Made by a program: the position numbers and the translations under genes
In this document: positions 52,769-63,075 of the stretch, piece by piece
Position numbering within the stretch: the stretch's first letter is position 1
How the letters are laid out: each line of letters starts with the position of its first letter
Assembly: GCA_013399115.1 (NCBI GenBank)
Contig: VXAA01006448.1
Location: 248,001-312,000 of the forward strand
Length of the DNA: 64,000 nucleotides
Direction of reading: 5' to 3'
Source: Anseranas semipalmata
Taxonomy: Eukaryota; Chordata; Aves; Anseriformes; Anseranatidae
The notes under the pieces: generated by a model
Told to the model about the DNA's origin: nothing
Seen by the model: the letters and a program-made list of their open reading frames with translations, nothing else
The model's database searches: none

Positions 52769-53559
52769 ATTTTTTATTTCCTTGTGTCAGGACACGCATT
52801 TGTGTGGCAATGTGGAGAGCTGCATCAGGAACTGACCCAGGTTAGAAGTAACCTGTTATTTTATGCCATGTGGTTATAACCCAGATGAAGTTTATTTGGC
52901 TATTTGAAGAACACATAAGGCCATGCAAGCAGACAAAGGGTGGAAGGAAGGAGTGGGAGGAAGGCAAGGTGTTTCTTCTTGTCAGTTTATGCTGGCTTAA
53001 AGTCTTTGTGACTGTGACGGTAGTCACCTGTATGGACTGTGAACAGATCTGAAGACCTGAGTGTTGAAACCTTTGATTTAGACTTACCAAGAAACCAAAG
53101 CCACTGAGATGGCATTTTGGCAGGGATTATAGTAAGATTAAGAAGTCACCAAGAAAATTGTGTAACTCAGTGTATGAATGGCTGTAGTAGGTCAAACAAA
53201 AGGTCAGTCCAAGATGCTCTCTCTTGTGACTAAAAGAGAATGTTTAGGGAATGTAGCAAACATTTTTGTCTGCCATGAGAAAATCACTTTTCTATATTAT
53301 TTCCTTACCCTCCATGCTAGCCATTTTGTGTTCAAGAACTTCCTTAACTGGATGTTTCTATATTTAGTACCCTTCAATAGAGACCTACTCCAAGAATCAC
53401 CCCCTACTTTTCTTTGAACCTATCTACTCTTTTATCATGATTTTAAAATGGATTTCACAGGTCAACTACCCATTGCCTTAAGAACCACCTCCTTTAGTCT
53501 GTTGTGAGCCTGAGTCCTGGTGCCTTCTCTTGATGCTCCCTCCTTCTTGTACTGGAAGA
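52769..53559. other. Non-coding sequence
   Basis: No gene or recognised repeat. Small frames at 52842-53090 overlap each other on opposite strands. Confidence 0.5.
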
Positions 53560-53740
53560 GAAGGTTGAATGATCATTTTGCCTCCATTTTCTTTTCCACT
53601 CGTTATTCTGTGAACATCTGTCATATCTTCCCTCCATTGTGTTTTCCAGACTGAAGAGCATAATTGTCATCTTCTATATATGAGCTGTTCTGTGTCTTTG
53701 TCCTTATTCTTACATCGTTTATCTTGATTATCTTTATATC
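53560..53740 (-). mobile_element. Probable ancient CR1/L3-type fragment, antisense
   Basis: The order catctgtcatatcttccctc, gttttccagactgaagagc and tatatgagctgttctgtgtc parallels the antisense of old CR1/L3-type elements (tatcatgtctccccttagtc, tctccaagctgaataaac, cctcatatgagagctgttcc). More diverged than the other CR1 pieces, so the call is provisional. Confidence 0.5.
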
Positions 53741-55859
53741 TTTCTCTGAATCTTCTCTTAGTCTTCTCTTCAGCCTTCATCTTTGGAACCTGCACACCCT
53801 TCTTCTTCTGATTTGTTACCTTTATATGCACTCTGTTTTTCAGGTAATCCTTTTACGTTAACTCCCTAAACTCATTCTCCTCTAACTCAAACCCTTAAGT
53901 TGCAATTTTACATCTAGCTCTATGCATCCTGTGTGCTCCTGTCTTGCTACTACCTGATCTGGATCCAGCTCAGATTATGTGAAACCTTTCTCTCCTTCCT
54001 CTTTTTTTTCCCCTCCTGCATGCCATCTTTAGGTCTTGGACTTAGTCTTTGACTTTACCAGACCAAACACAGCTCTTTTATCATAACATTGAAAATGTAA
54101 TTTTCTGTTGATCTTTAGTGCCAAGAATTTTGCCTGTAATTTATTTTCATCCTTTTCTGTTGTAATCTTTACCTCACCAGTTTTTTGCAATTTAAAATTT
54201 TGCCGTGAGTGCCTTTATCTCCTCCGTTCTGTTTTATTTGAATCCCAGGTAATTTTTTTTAATCTATCTTGCTTTTATCTACATGGATATGCTGAATTCT
54301 GCTGATTCTTAGATACATGTTCTCATGCCTTCTGTCCCTTCTTTTGCTTGATAATTGATATGACTGAAGTACTCTGTTTCTGCCATTGGTATGGCTACTT
54401 TCTCTACTCATTGAGTCCACTGGTAAGAGGCTGAGTAGTTTATTACCTTCTTCCTTCAGATCCTTCCCAAATATTTACTACTTCAAAATGGCTATTCCAG
54501 TGATATCTGTAAACTGTAGTTCTGTATTTACCTTGTCTATATCAGGTTATCATTTTTTTTGGTGTACAGACACTGACTGGGTGATTTTTGCAGCTCAGTG
54601 CTATTATACCTTGCGTTTCACAAAATTGTGTCTGATGTTAGACATTTGCTAGACAACCATTTCTGATGTTTATGACATTTTTTATGTTGCCTTATTAGTA
54701 GGTGATAAGATATTTAGATCTTCCATGATGCAGAAAACCTTGATTAGGTTTCCAGCTTGGGATTTTCATGCAGGACAAGTTGCTTATTGCTATTGTTTTG
54801 GTGTTAGAGGCTGTTAAGGGCTCCTGTCCTATTTGGTGGATGTTCTGAAGATCTTTCTCCCTCTGTTGGGTGACATACATCTCACTTTACCTTAGCTGTC
54901 TGGAATCGAGCCGTCTTGTGTCTGTGGAATAACTGGACTCTGCAGTGGGGAGAGGAAGCTCGGAGAGGACCATTCTCTATTTTAAGATAAATTGTTTTTT
55001 CCTGTGGGGATACTTTTCCATCAAGAGAGAACCTGAATGCAAACTTAAGTAAAGCAGTTGGAAAAATGTAAATGTAGACCTCACCTTGTATCTACTACAG
55101 GGTTGTCTGTAGCAGCAGAGGACGGGAATTGCTGGTCAATATTTCTCTGCCAGTTCATATTAGTATTTTCTTGAGGTGTGTGTTGCTACCATTGTTCATG
55201 TCTATCTTCCTGGGCAGTTTAGTTTTGCATTAACAGATGGGCTGAATAATATTGCGTTCAGTGAAGGATGTCACAAGCAATAATGGTTGACTCATAATCT
55301 CCAGTGTGTAACTACATAGGGCAACTTCTTTGGACAGTATAAAAGGTAATTGCATATCCAGCCAGTATTTCTGTCCGTAAGCACTGAAAAACCAGAAGCT
55401 GGACTCCCTCACAACGCAGGAATTTTCAGGACTTCTGGTTTGGAGACTTTCTGTTATGGGATCGGTGTGCTTACAGGGTTCACAATTTCAAGACTTTCAA
55501 TATATGCTGGTTGGATGTTTATTTCTGAACAGGAAAGCTGAGATTTTTTTTCCTTGACCCTGTGACAACAGGTACTAGAGCACTAGGAACAGCAATGATT
55601 TTTATTAAGCTTACTGAAGTGCTGCTCCCACTGGAAGCCAATTAGATTTGGGGGTCTTTGTCCCTTGTTTGCAAACAAACTCTGTGTAGTTTGAGATAGC
55701 AAGAAACAACCTTTTCTTTTCATTGATTTTTTTATTTTATTTTTTTTCTTTCTTGGCTGTTTCACTTTTTCCCTTCACCTTGTTATATGGCCTTTTTATA
55801 TGTTGTTTATTTAACAAACATGAATGTTACGTGCTTAAAAAGAAAAATCCTCTCATCTT
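53741..55859. other. Pyrimidine-skewed then ordinary non-coding sequence
   Basis: 53560-54560 is strikingly rich in T and C on the + strand. The frames inside are hydrophobic (Phe, Leu, Ser rich) because of this skew and not because they encode membrane proteins. No gene was recognised. Confidence 0.5.
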
Positions 55860-56260
55860 CTCTGAGGGTTAATCAAGAGAGAAACTTTCTAACCCATGAA
55901 AGCAGGGTGAGACTGTCTCTACTCTGAAATATTAAATAAAGGAAACAAAGGGAAATAATCCCCTGTGTTGATACCTCAGGGAGGATTTAATTAAGAAAAT
56001 GAAATTGCATTAAGAGTGACCCATTGTGGACTGCCAAAAAGCCAATAGACGAGGGAGAAATTTGTTAGCAGTGTCTGCCCAGCAATAAGAGGTTGCACAG
56101 TGTACCCAGCCTGTGAGATACAATGCTCCACGGAGTGGCTTAAAGCGATGTTTAATTACCTGATTGATGAAGGTCGCCTGTTTAACTTTAGTACTGCAGG
56201 GAGCGCGTCTGGCTCGTGGGACAGCTTACAGGTTCCTTGGATCAGGCTGGCACAGGCATG
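55860..56260. promoter_or_regulatory. Possible conserved non-coding element 1
   Basis: A unique segment with clustered transcription-factor-like words: ggaaacaaaggg (SOX-like, about 55940-55951), gatttaattaag (homeodomain, about 55984), gtttaattacctgattgatg (about 56150-56169). Codon structure is absent and repeats are absent. The texture resembles a developmental enhancer. This is inference from motif density only. Confidence 0.25.
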
Positions 56261-56789
56261 TGGCCGCGCACCAGTCTCTGCTCGCACCTCACCTCGACTA
56301 CAGTTTACTCCTCGGCCCGACGGCAGATATTAAGGAAGCAACGAAAGCTGTTTCTTAGATGGGGTCTTACTGCCCCACAGGTCTAGCAGAGATGTGAAGG
56401 GGGAGAGGCTCACCTCTTCTCTCGGTGTCGCCAGGTGTAAAGCTCAGAGGTGGGCACTGGGGGAGAGTGCATCAGGTTCACTCTCTGCTCTAGAGGTGAG
56501 GATCGTTTCGTAATTCACAGCTGAGGTTTAAATGGGGAAACTCAGTGGAAAGAGCATGTGAACTGAGGAGGGGGAAGGGATGTTGGGAACTTAACACCTG
56601 ACCCTTTACTCACCTAAGCAATGCTTTTGAAATTCATTTGACTCACAGGGTCTTTAACAAACCAGGGAATGACATTGAATAGATAAAGGCTGCAAGGCTG
56701 GGTCCAATGTCTGTAATAATGTGTGATTTCGTAAGTCAGCAGTCGATGCTGTGTGAAGGCTGGGCAGTTTCTCCTGTGCCCTGTGCGCT

Positions 56790-56945
56790 GTCTGGATCTG
56801 TCTCAGCAATTACGCAGGCATTCCCTCGCTCTCACCATTAGTGTAATGGCTAGCAAGAACATTATTTATCCCTTTGCTCTGAGTGACTACTGCTTCCATA
56901 ATCTCTTTTGCATTAAACTAATGGCGAACTTGTGTATGTGATTTT
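56790..56945. promoter_or_regulatory. Possible conserved non-coding element 2
   Basis: A repeat-free stretch with attagtgtaatggctagc, aacattatttatccc and attaaactaatggcg, that is, several TAAT-type cores within 110 bases. It lies just upstream of a candidate splice acceptor at 57013. Conservation is not testable here. Confidence 0.25.
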
Positions 56946-57013
56946 TCTCCTCCTTCTCACATGATAAAGAGGGTACCTGTCATTGTTTTTGTCCCATTTG
57001 TCTTTTATTGCAG

Positions 57014-57104
57014 ATGAAAATAGAAAGAGAATTTGACAAGAAATTACAGCAACTGTCATATCTTGTTGTGTCCCGCCGTCTTCTGCAAATCTTCTTACTA
57101 AAAG
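57014..57104 (+). CDS. Candidate internal exon, unidentified gene
   Basis: A 91-base segment is preceded by a good polypyrimidine tract and acceptor (cccatttgtcttttattgcag) and followed by a donor (aaag|gtatgc). It begins with ATG at the first base and stays open, reading MKIEREFDKKLQQL followed by a basic-hydrophobic stretch ending LLQIFLLK. The charged first half could be helical. No protein family is recognised. 91 is not a multiple of three, so it would shift phase in a longer transcript. The same frame continues open into the putative intron to 57271. It may be a real coding exon, a non-coding RNA exon, or a chance pair of splice signals. Confidence 0.25.
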
Positions 57105-57754
57105 GTATGCAAATAATAGAAAATGCCAGCTGGAAAAAGAAAAACACCCCCACATGCAATTACTTTGTTGCCATGTGTAATTCCTCAATTGCAGGAAAGC
57201 AGATTCTGATCACTAGCAGTCATTTTACTTGGCTTTTGTTTATTTATCTTTCAGTTAGAAGTAATATTTAAAGTGGCTACTTGATAAAATGGAGTAGTGA
57301 TTATTTCCCAGCCTTCCCTTATGAAAGAGGAAGAAAAATTTTGCTCACAGTTACAGTACCTCTTCCACTGTCTTTTATTGCAAAGTAACTGTGATTTTAC
57401 AGCCCTACTTCATCTTCTCTGGATTTAAAACATCATTGCAATAAATAAGCATCTTTTTTTTTTTTTTTCTCCTGTCGTCAAGAGTGTTGTGCCCTTCTGT
57501 TGACCATCTTTTCTGAAATGTGGTACCTATTGGTGAGTCCTTACCAGTGGTGCTCTGAGGGAATAAGTTTTATAGAGCACAAATGACTGCTTGATGCATC
57601 TGTTCTGGGAGAACATGGAAACGGAGCTGGAAGTGATCTGTAGAGGCAGGAGCAGTGATACCCGCAGCACTCACCAGGAGCTCATGTAGCTGCTCTCAGA
57701 TGCCGCTCAGGATGGAGATTCCACAGACTCCCATCAAAGCGATTACCTGTGCTT
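57105..57754. other. Non-coding sequence
   Basis: Includes a T-run near 57452-57467. No gene recognised; the antisense CR1 relic may extend leftward into its right end. Confidence 0.45.
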
Positions 57755-58710
57755 CTCTGTCATTGTTAGGAAGCTTTTCATAACATCTAACATTGACTCT
57801 TGCCATATAATCAATCCCATTGCTTCTCATCTTATCTACTGTGGGCATGAAAATATTTTCTTCTTTGCAGTAGCTTCCTAAGCACTAAACCATCTCACTT
57901 ACACCATTCCTCCCACTCCATCTCCAGTCTTTTTTTTCCTAACTTCTTTTTTTGCTAACTAGTCCCAGTTTCTTTGAATGCAGTGTCCAGAAGATGTAGT
58001 ACTGCATCTGAAGCTTTGCTAATGCTCAGTAGAGTGGAAGGATGACTTCATGTTATGCAGGCCACAGCCCTGTTTGTCTGTTCCAGTCTCCTCATTTGTC
58101 CCTTGCTCAATAGCTTGACACTGACTTGTGTTCAGTTTGTCATCCACTCTTACCAATGGATCCTCTCCCAGAGGACTCCTACCTTGCTAGAAGTTCTCCT
58201 TGTTGTATTTATGCAGTTATTTCTGCCTTGTGTGTACAGCTTTGCATTTCTTTCCTGTTTTTTTCCAATTTTTTGAATTTGCCATGGTATTATTATTGGA
58301 TTTGAATCCTCTCCTCCGACATATTGCAGTCTTTCTTGTTTCCATTTTGTCTGCAGACTTTAAGCCTACTCTTTTGTCATCCAGTTAAAGAAACCACTGA
58401 ACTAGCCCACAGAATTCAACTGGGTGCATGCTGCAGGCTTGTGTAGAACCAGTGGTAGCTACTGTCTGGGTACAGCTCACCGAGTTTTCCATCCAGCCTG
58501 AATTAACTTCACCTAGATCATATTTTCAAGATTTTCTTATGAGAATATTGGGTGAGACTATATCAAAAATCTTGTTTGAAGTCAAGGTATAATGTATTTG
58601 TGCTTTATCCCTAGCCACAAAAACTGTTACTTTGCTGGAGAAGGAAATTAAATTGGTTTGAGGTGATTTGTTCGTGATGAATCTATTTCGTGTTACTTCC
58701 CATCCACAAT
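57755..58710 (-). mobile_element. Ancient CR1 LINE, RT domain to near 3' end, antisense
   Basis: On the minus strand the sequence follows CR1 in the right order over about 950 bases. Near 58590 the complement encodes LYLDFKQDF, the equivalent of YLDFSKAFD in the RT finger/palm (YLDF at 58578-58589). Then come the complements of landmarks on + such as gcagactttaagcctactct (FADD region, about 58353-58372), cagtgtccagaagatgtagt and gctcagtagagtggaaggat (about 57980-58045), and cattgttaggaagcttttca plus cccattgcttctcatcttat near 57761-57832. Stops and indels are frequent, and the FADD motif has decayed. It is clearly much older than the sense copy at 60085. Several short + frames in this interval (58055-58388) are antisense shadows. 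Confidence 0.82.
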
Positions 58711-59590
58711 ATCTTGATGTTCTTTTTGGATTTGGCTCACTCTAAAAGCTCTTGGGATCTCTCATCAGAGTAAATGCCTGCCAGAGGGGTTATAGTCCAG
58801 GTCCTGCTTATTCCTCTTTGTCTAGACTTTGCAGTCTCTGTGGCAGGCTCAGGGATTACCTTCACAATCTGGAGAAATATCTGGTAAATCTTGAGCAACC
58901 CTGAAGTGTAAGTAATAAGATTGTACAAATTCAACGTCGGGGAAAAAAAAAAAAAAAGACCGAAAACCAGATTTTTTTTCTTCCCTGGGGACTGCTGCAA
59001 GATCCAGAAAGTTAGTGAATTGGCCAGGTGCATTGCATGTCAGCCAGTCCTATAACCTTTGCAGCAGAACCAGCTAGAAAAAGAGTGGAGTACTTCATTT
59101 AGGTTGTGTCTAAGTAGAAGAAACACTGTTACTACAGATGGACAGAACCTGTTTCTTCCCCATACCTCATGCATTTGTAGCCAAATGAAAGAGATTGGGA
59201 AGGAAGTGTAATCCAATATATAGCGTAAACTTATTTTATTCATGATGTTGTTAAAATGAAATTACTGTAGTTCTATGATCTGCTTTTTCCCCATGTGTGT
59301 GAAAAGAAAGATCTTTTTAGATGAGAAGCCTCAAAGACTGTTTTCTAGATATCTACATAGTCTTGATAAACAGATGTGTGAAAATGAAACAATCAGATGA
59401 GTAGCGACTCAGCAAATCAGGTCGTCTTAGTAGGAGTGTTTTGGAAGGTTTCAGCCTGTCCCACTGACAGTAGGTGTTAGATCCCAGCTGTTTTCAGAGA
59501 GAACAGGAGCACTGAAAGATACTAATAAGGTGTGGTTTTTTTATATAAAGATTTATTTGTGAGCTGATTTAGTCTATGGATCCTAAAATT
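58711..59590. other. Non-coding sequence
   Basis: May include the decayed 5' side of the antisense CR1 up to about 58760. An A-run lies at 58943-58957. No gene recognised. Confidence 0.45.
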
Positions 59591-59662
59591 TATTCTTGTC
59601 TAAAATATACTTTATTTACTGAAAGTTATTCCTGTCTAAAATACAATTTATTTACTGAAAGT
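59591..59662 (+). repeat. Tandem duplication, 36-bp unit x2
   Basis: Units starting tattcttgtctaaaatatac (59591-59626) and tattcctgtctaaaatacaa (59627-59662) differ at a few bases. Both end tttactgaaagt. A small + frame shows a 12-residue repeat YSCLKY(T/N)LFTES, but nothing else supports that frame as a gene. Confidence 0.9.
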
Positions 59663-60084
59663 TATTTTATTGCTGTATGGTTACAGAAAGCTTCTAGTGG
59701 TCCTTTCTTCTTATTTTGTACAGTGGAGCTTAGCTGCCTTTTCCACTTTGCTGAAAATATTATGTGCCTCACAACTTGTTTTATCAGATAGAAGAAAGGT
59801 TTTTCTGCTTGCACATTAACACTATAAATACAAAAGAGTTGATCATGATCAGGTTTGTGAAAAACACATTTGGAATACCTTCTGTATCTGAGGAAACATA
59901 GACCTCAGGATTTCAGAAGGTCTCTGCAGCCTCTGTGGAGTTATTCAAGTGTCTGAAACCAGTCTTGCTGTATCTATTGTTTTTCTCTGATAATGCCTTT
60001 GGACTGATGGATCTGCAAAGTTTTCACTGGTGTAACTGTTTTCAAGAGTTCAACTCTTTGTTTTTTTCTGAAGTCTGTAAGCCT
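59663..60084. other. Host sequence upstream of CR1
   Basis: No gene recognised. The reading frame that starts at 59935 is host sequence fused by chance to the CR1 frame downstream. Confidence 0.5.
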
Positions 60085-61355
60085 GAGCAACATGACAGCC
60101 AGCATGGCTTCACTAAGGGTAAATCGTGCCTGAGCAATCTGGTGGCTTTCTATGATAGAGTGACCGCATCAGTTGACAAAGGAAGACTGACTGATGTCAT
60201 CTACCTGGACTTCTGCAAGGCCTTTGACACGGTCCCACATGACATCCTGGTCTCCAAATTGGAGAGATATGGATTTGATGGTTGGACTATTCAGTGGATA
60301 AGGAATTGGCTTGAAGGTTGCACCCAGAGAGTGGTGATCAATAGATCTATGTCCAAGTGGAGGCCGGTGACAAGTGGTGTACCACAGGCTTCTGTCCTTG
60401 GACCAGTACTGTTTAATATCTTCATCAATGACATAGACAGTGGGATCGAGTGCACCCTCAGCAAGTTCGCAGATGACACCAAGCTGAGTGGTGCGGTTGA
60501 TATGATAGAAGGAAGGGATGCCATCCAAAGGGACCTGGACAGGCTGGAGAAGTGGGCCCATGTGAACCTAGTGAGGTTCAACAAGTCTAAATGAAGGGTG
60601 CTGCACCCGGGCCGGGGAAATCCTGGATGTGAGTACAGGCTAGGAGAAGAACTCATTGAGAACAGCCCTACAGAGAAGGACTTGGGGGTTCTGATGGATG
60701 AAAAGCTCAACATGAGCCAGCAGTGCGCACTTGCAGCCCAGAAGGCCAACTGCATCCTGGGCTGCATCAACAGAGGCATGGCCAGGAGGTCAAGGGAGGT
60801 GATTGTCCCCCTCTACTGAGCCCTGGTGAGGCCCCACTTGGAGTACTGCATCCAGGTCTGGGGCCCCCAGCAGAAGGGGATGTGGAGCTGTTAGAGCGGG
60901 TCCAGAGGAGGACCACAAGGATGATCAAGGGGCTGGAGCACCTCTCCTATGAAGAAAGGCTGAGAGAGCTGGGGCTGTTCAGCCTGGAGAAGAGAATGCT
61001 CCGGGGTGACCTTATTGCAGCCTTTCAATACTTAAAGGGGTCTTATAAAAAGGATGGAGAAGGACTCTTTACTCGGGTAGATAATGATAGGACAAGGGGG
61101 AATGGTTTTAAACTAAAAGAGGGGAGATTTAGATTAGATGTTAGGAGGAAGTTTTTCCCTCAGAGGGTGGTGAGGCACTGGAACAGGCTGCCCAGAGAAG
61201 TTGTGGATGCCCCATCCCTGGAGGTGTTCAAGGCCAGGTTGGATGGGGCCCTGGACAACCTGATCTAGTGGGTGGCATCCCTGCCTATGGCAGTGGGGTT
61301 GGAACCAGATGATTCTTGAGGTCCCTTCCAACTGAAGCCATTCTATGATTCTATG
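60085..61355 (+). mobile_element. Best-preserved CR1 LINE copy, 5'-truncated, disabled
   Basis: A sense-oriented CR1 retrotransposon beginning inside ORF2 just before the RT domain. Visible in order: [14 protein letters not shown] (about 60100-60145), [13 protein letters not shown] (60202-60240), [20 protein letters not shown] (about 60373-60432), catalytic FADD (60466-60477) and [10 protein letters not shown] (about 60553-60582). Next come the post-RT blocks [30 protein letters not shown] and [16 protein letters not shown], then a C-terminal region ending ALDNLI with a stop at 61266-61268. The 3' end has the CR1-typical ttctatgattctatg (61341-61355). The element is dead: in-frame stops at 60592-60594 and 60817-60819, a frameshift near 60865-60890, and loss of the 5' endonuclease part. 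Family-level knowledge: CR1 moves by target-primed reverse transcription and usually lacks clear target-site duplications; none was seen. Confidence 0.96.
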
Positions 61356-62607
61356 TTTCTTTATACTTTCAGTGTTTATTTCCACTTCCTTCCCAGAAAA
61401 TTAACTGGTTGAATTTTAAATCACTAGTCTTAGTCTTCACTTAAAAATTCACTTATAAAATACAAAAATCTTTGTGCAGGGGAGTTATAAAGGCTGCAGA
61501 TTGCCAGTGCTGGGTGCAAAGCATCAAATGTGGAGAACTGCTATGATTAGGAGGAAATGCAATATGTCTTGCATAAAACATAATAGATATTTCATTTGAC
61601 AAGATTTAGCATTAATTCAGGAAGGGACTGCTATTCAAGATGGATCTTTAAGCATTGATTTGTATTTTCTCAGTGTTTCAAGTTGTTTCATGAACTGACA
61701 AACTTACTTTGTCCCAGATCTGGCAAAGATTTATATATGTCTTTAATTTTGAAGCAAGAAGACTATGCAAATTGATTAGAGAGACTCTGCTTAAAATTAA
61801 TTTGAATGGGCTTAGGCAGAGTGTGTCTATCAGATTTTGTTCAGGGAGCCTACATGCTTAGGATTTGGCTACTGGGAGGATTTAAGATACCTTATAAGTC
61901 CTTAAAGTAATTTGGTGGTGGCTTTTAGTTATAGCTGCTTCTTTTATTTAAGGAATGCAAGAAAAAGTCAGGATTTTAGAATGCAGGAAATGAATGCAAG
62001 TTTTTCTGTATCCACCATTTACTTGAAAAAGATGCCTAGATGGTTTTTTTTAGTTATTTTCTTTAGAATTGATCTTCAGTTCCTTAGTCATCTCCTTAGT
62101 CAAGGCCCTAATCTGACTATATATGTATGTCATGGATCATTTTTTAATTCAGTGATCTTATTAAACACATGCATTTTATGCAGTTTTTGCAAGTCATTGC
62201 AGTTAATAGTCTTTTTTTTTTTTGTCTGTCTTCTATGCTTTTTGAAATTATCTGGCTTGGAAAAATTGTTGGGCTGGGTTTTTTTGGTATCTAGATAGTC
62301 TAAGAATGAGCCTATTGGATTTTCACATATGTTGTTCATCACTTTGAAACACTTTGCTACCCTGGTTCCGAGAACATTAAAAGAAAAAAGTGGGATCTCA
62401 GAAAGCACTGTGTGAATTATTAGTAAATGTTGATGGTTTAGTAGTGAACTTGATTTTTGTCACTTCTTGTGTCACATTTGCTAGCATTTCAAAACATTTG
62501 GTTCTCAAGGAAGAATTTCTCCTCCCCAGCTTATCTTGCTCCTTTCTTGAGCCTGCAGTGAAGATGTAAGGCTGGGTTTGACATGATCTCCATGGCAGCA
62601 CACATTC
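61356..62607. other. AT-rich non-coding sequence
   Basis: No supported gene. An octamer word atgcaaat (61765-61772) is present but too short to call. A T-run lies near 62212-62224. Frames at 61912-62298 (+) and 62130-62408 (-) overlap antisense and are Phe- and Lys-rich from low complexity. Confidence 0.5.
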
Positions 62608-62621
62608 GTTTCCATGGCAAC
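62608..62621. promoter_or_regulatory. RFX X-box-like palindrome
   Basis: The 14-mer gtttccatggcaac fits the bipartite RFX-factor site GTNRCC-NN-RGYAAC with one mismatch (T at the R position of the left half) and a perfect right half ggcaac. A similar half (ccatggcagc) lies about 20 bases upstream. Such sites occur in enhancers and promoters, including those of ciliary genes. Function here is unproven. Confidence 0.4.
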
Positions 62622-63018
62622 ATATTTCACAAACAACCCTACAACTTTACTACAGTGTCAAACAAAAGGAGAAGCCCGGCTGTTGGAGCAAGCCCTTACC
62701 AAGGTTAAAATTAAGAAGAGGGGGAGGGGAGGAGCATGGAAAGAGGTTGGGTGAGATAATGACTTCTTGCAATTTGTTCTTCTGAAGCTTTTGCTCCAGG
62801 GTAAGCACGCCATTTCAAAATCTAAATTCACCAGTTCATAATTACTGTGCTACCCAGCTGCATTCCTGCACACGAGTAGGTAAGTGATGTGCTGTCAGAA
62901 GTCCTTTGTCCCAAGATACTTCTTTAGCCTGGTTTCCTAAGGAAATGAGGCTTATGGAATAACATTCTTCTGTTCTGGTTGTCTCTTTGTCTCTCTCCTA
63001 CCATGCCTCCCCCTATAG
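62622..63018. other. Non-coding sequence
   Basis: Purine-rich near 62715-62755 and pyrimidine-rich just before 63018. No gene recognised. Confidence 0.45.
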
Positions 63019-63075
63019 CTTTTGACCCCATTGATCAGATCATTTGAATTTGACAAACGGGCCAAAGTGGAGGAG
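63019..63075 (+). CDS. Candidate short internal exon, unidentified gene
   Basis: A 57-base segment lies between a long pyrimidine tract with acceptor (tgcctccccctatag) and a donor (ggag|gtaatt). Read from its first base it gives 19 open codons, LLTPLIRSFEFDKRAKVEE, a charged, helix-like peptide with a coding-like mix of residues, and its length is a multiple of three. The in-frame codon just upstream is a stop (tag of the acceptor), and the frame ends with tag 15 bases past the donor, so it would need splicing on both sides, or could be a terminal exon. No family is recognised. A chance combination is possible. Confidence 0.3.

Noticed and set aside
60169..60779. Minus-strand frames of 130 and 162 codons
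   Set aside because: Antisense shadows of the CR1 reverse transcriptase.
61765..61772. Octamer atgcaaat as a POU-factor site
   Set aside because: An eight-base word is expected by chance in AT-rich DNA of this length.
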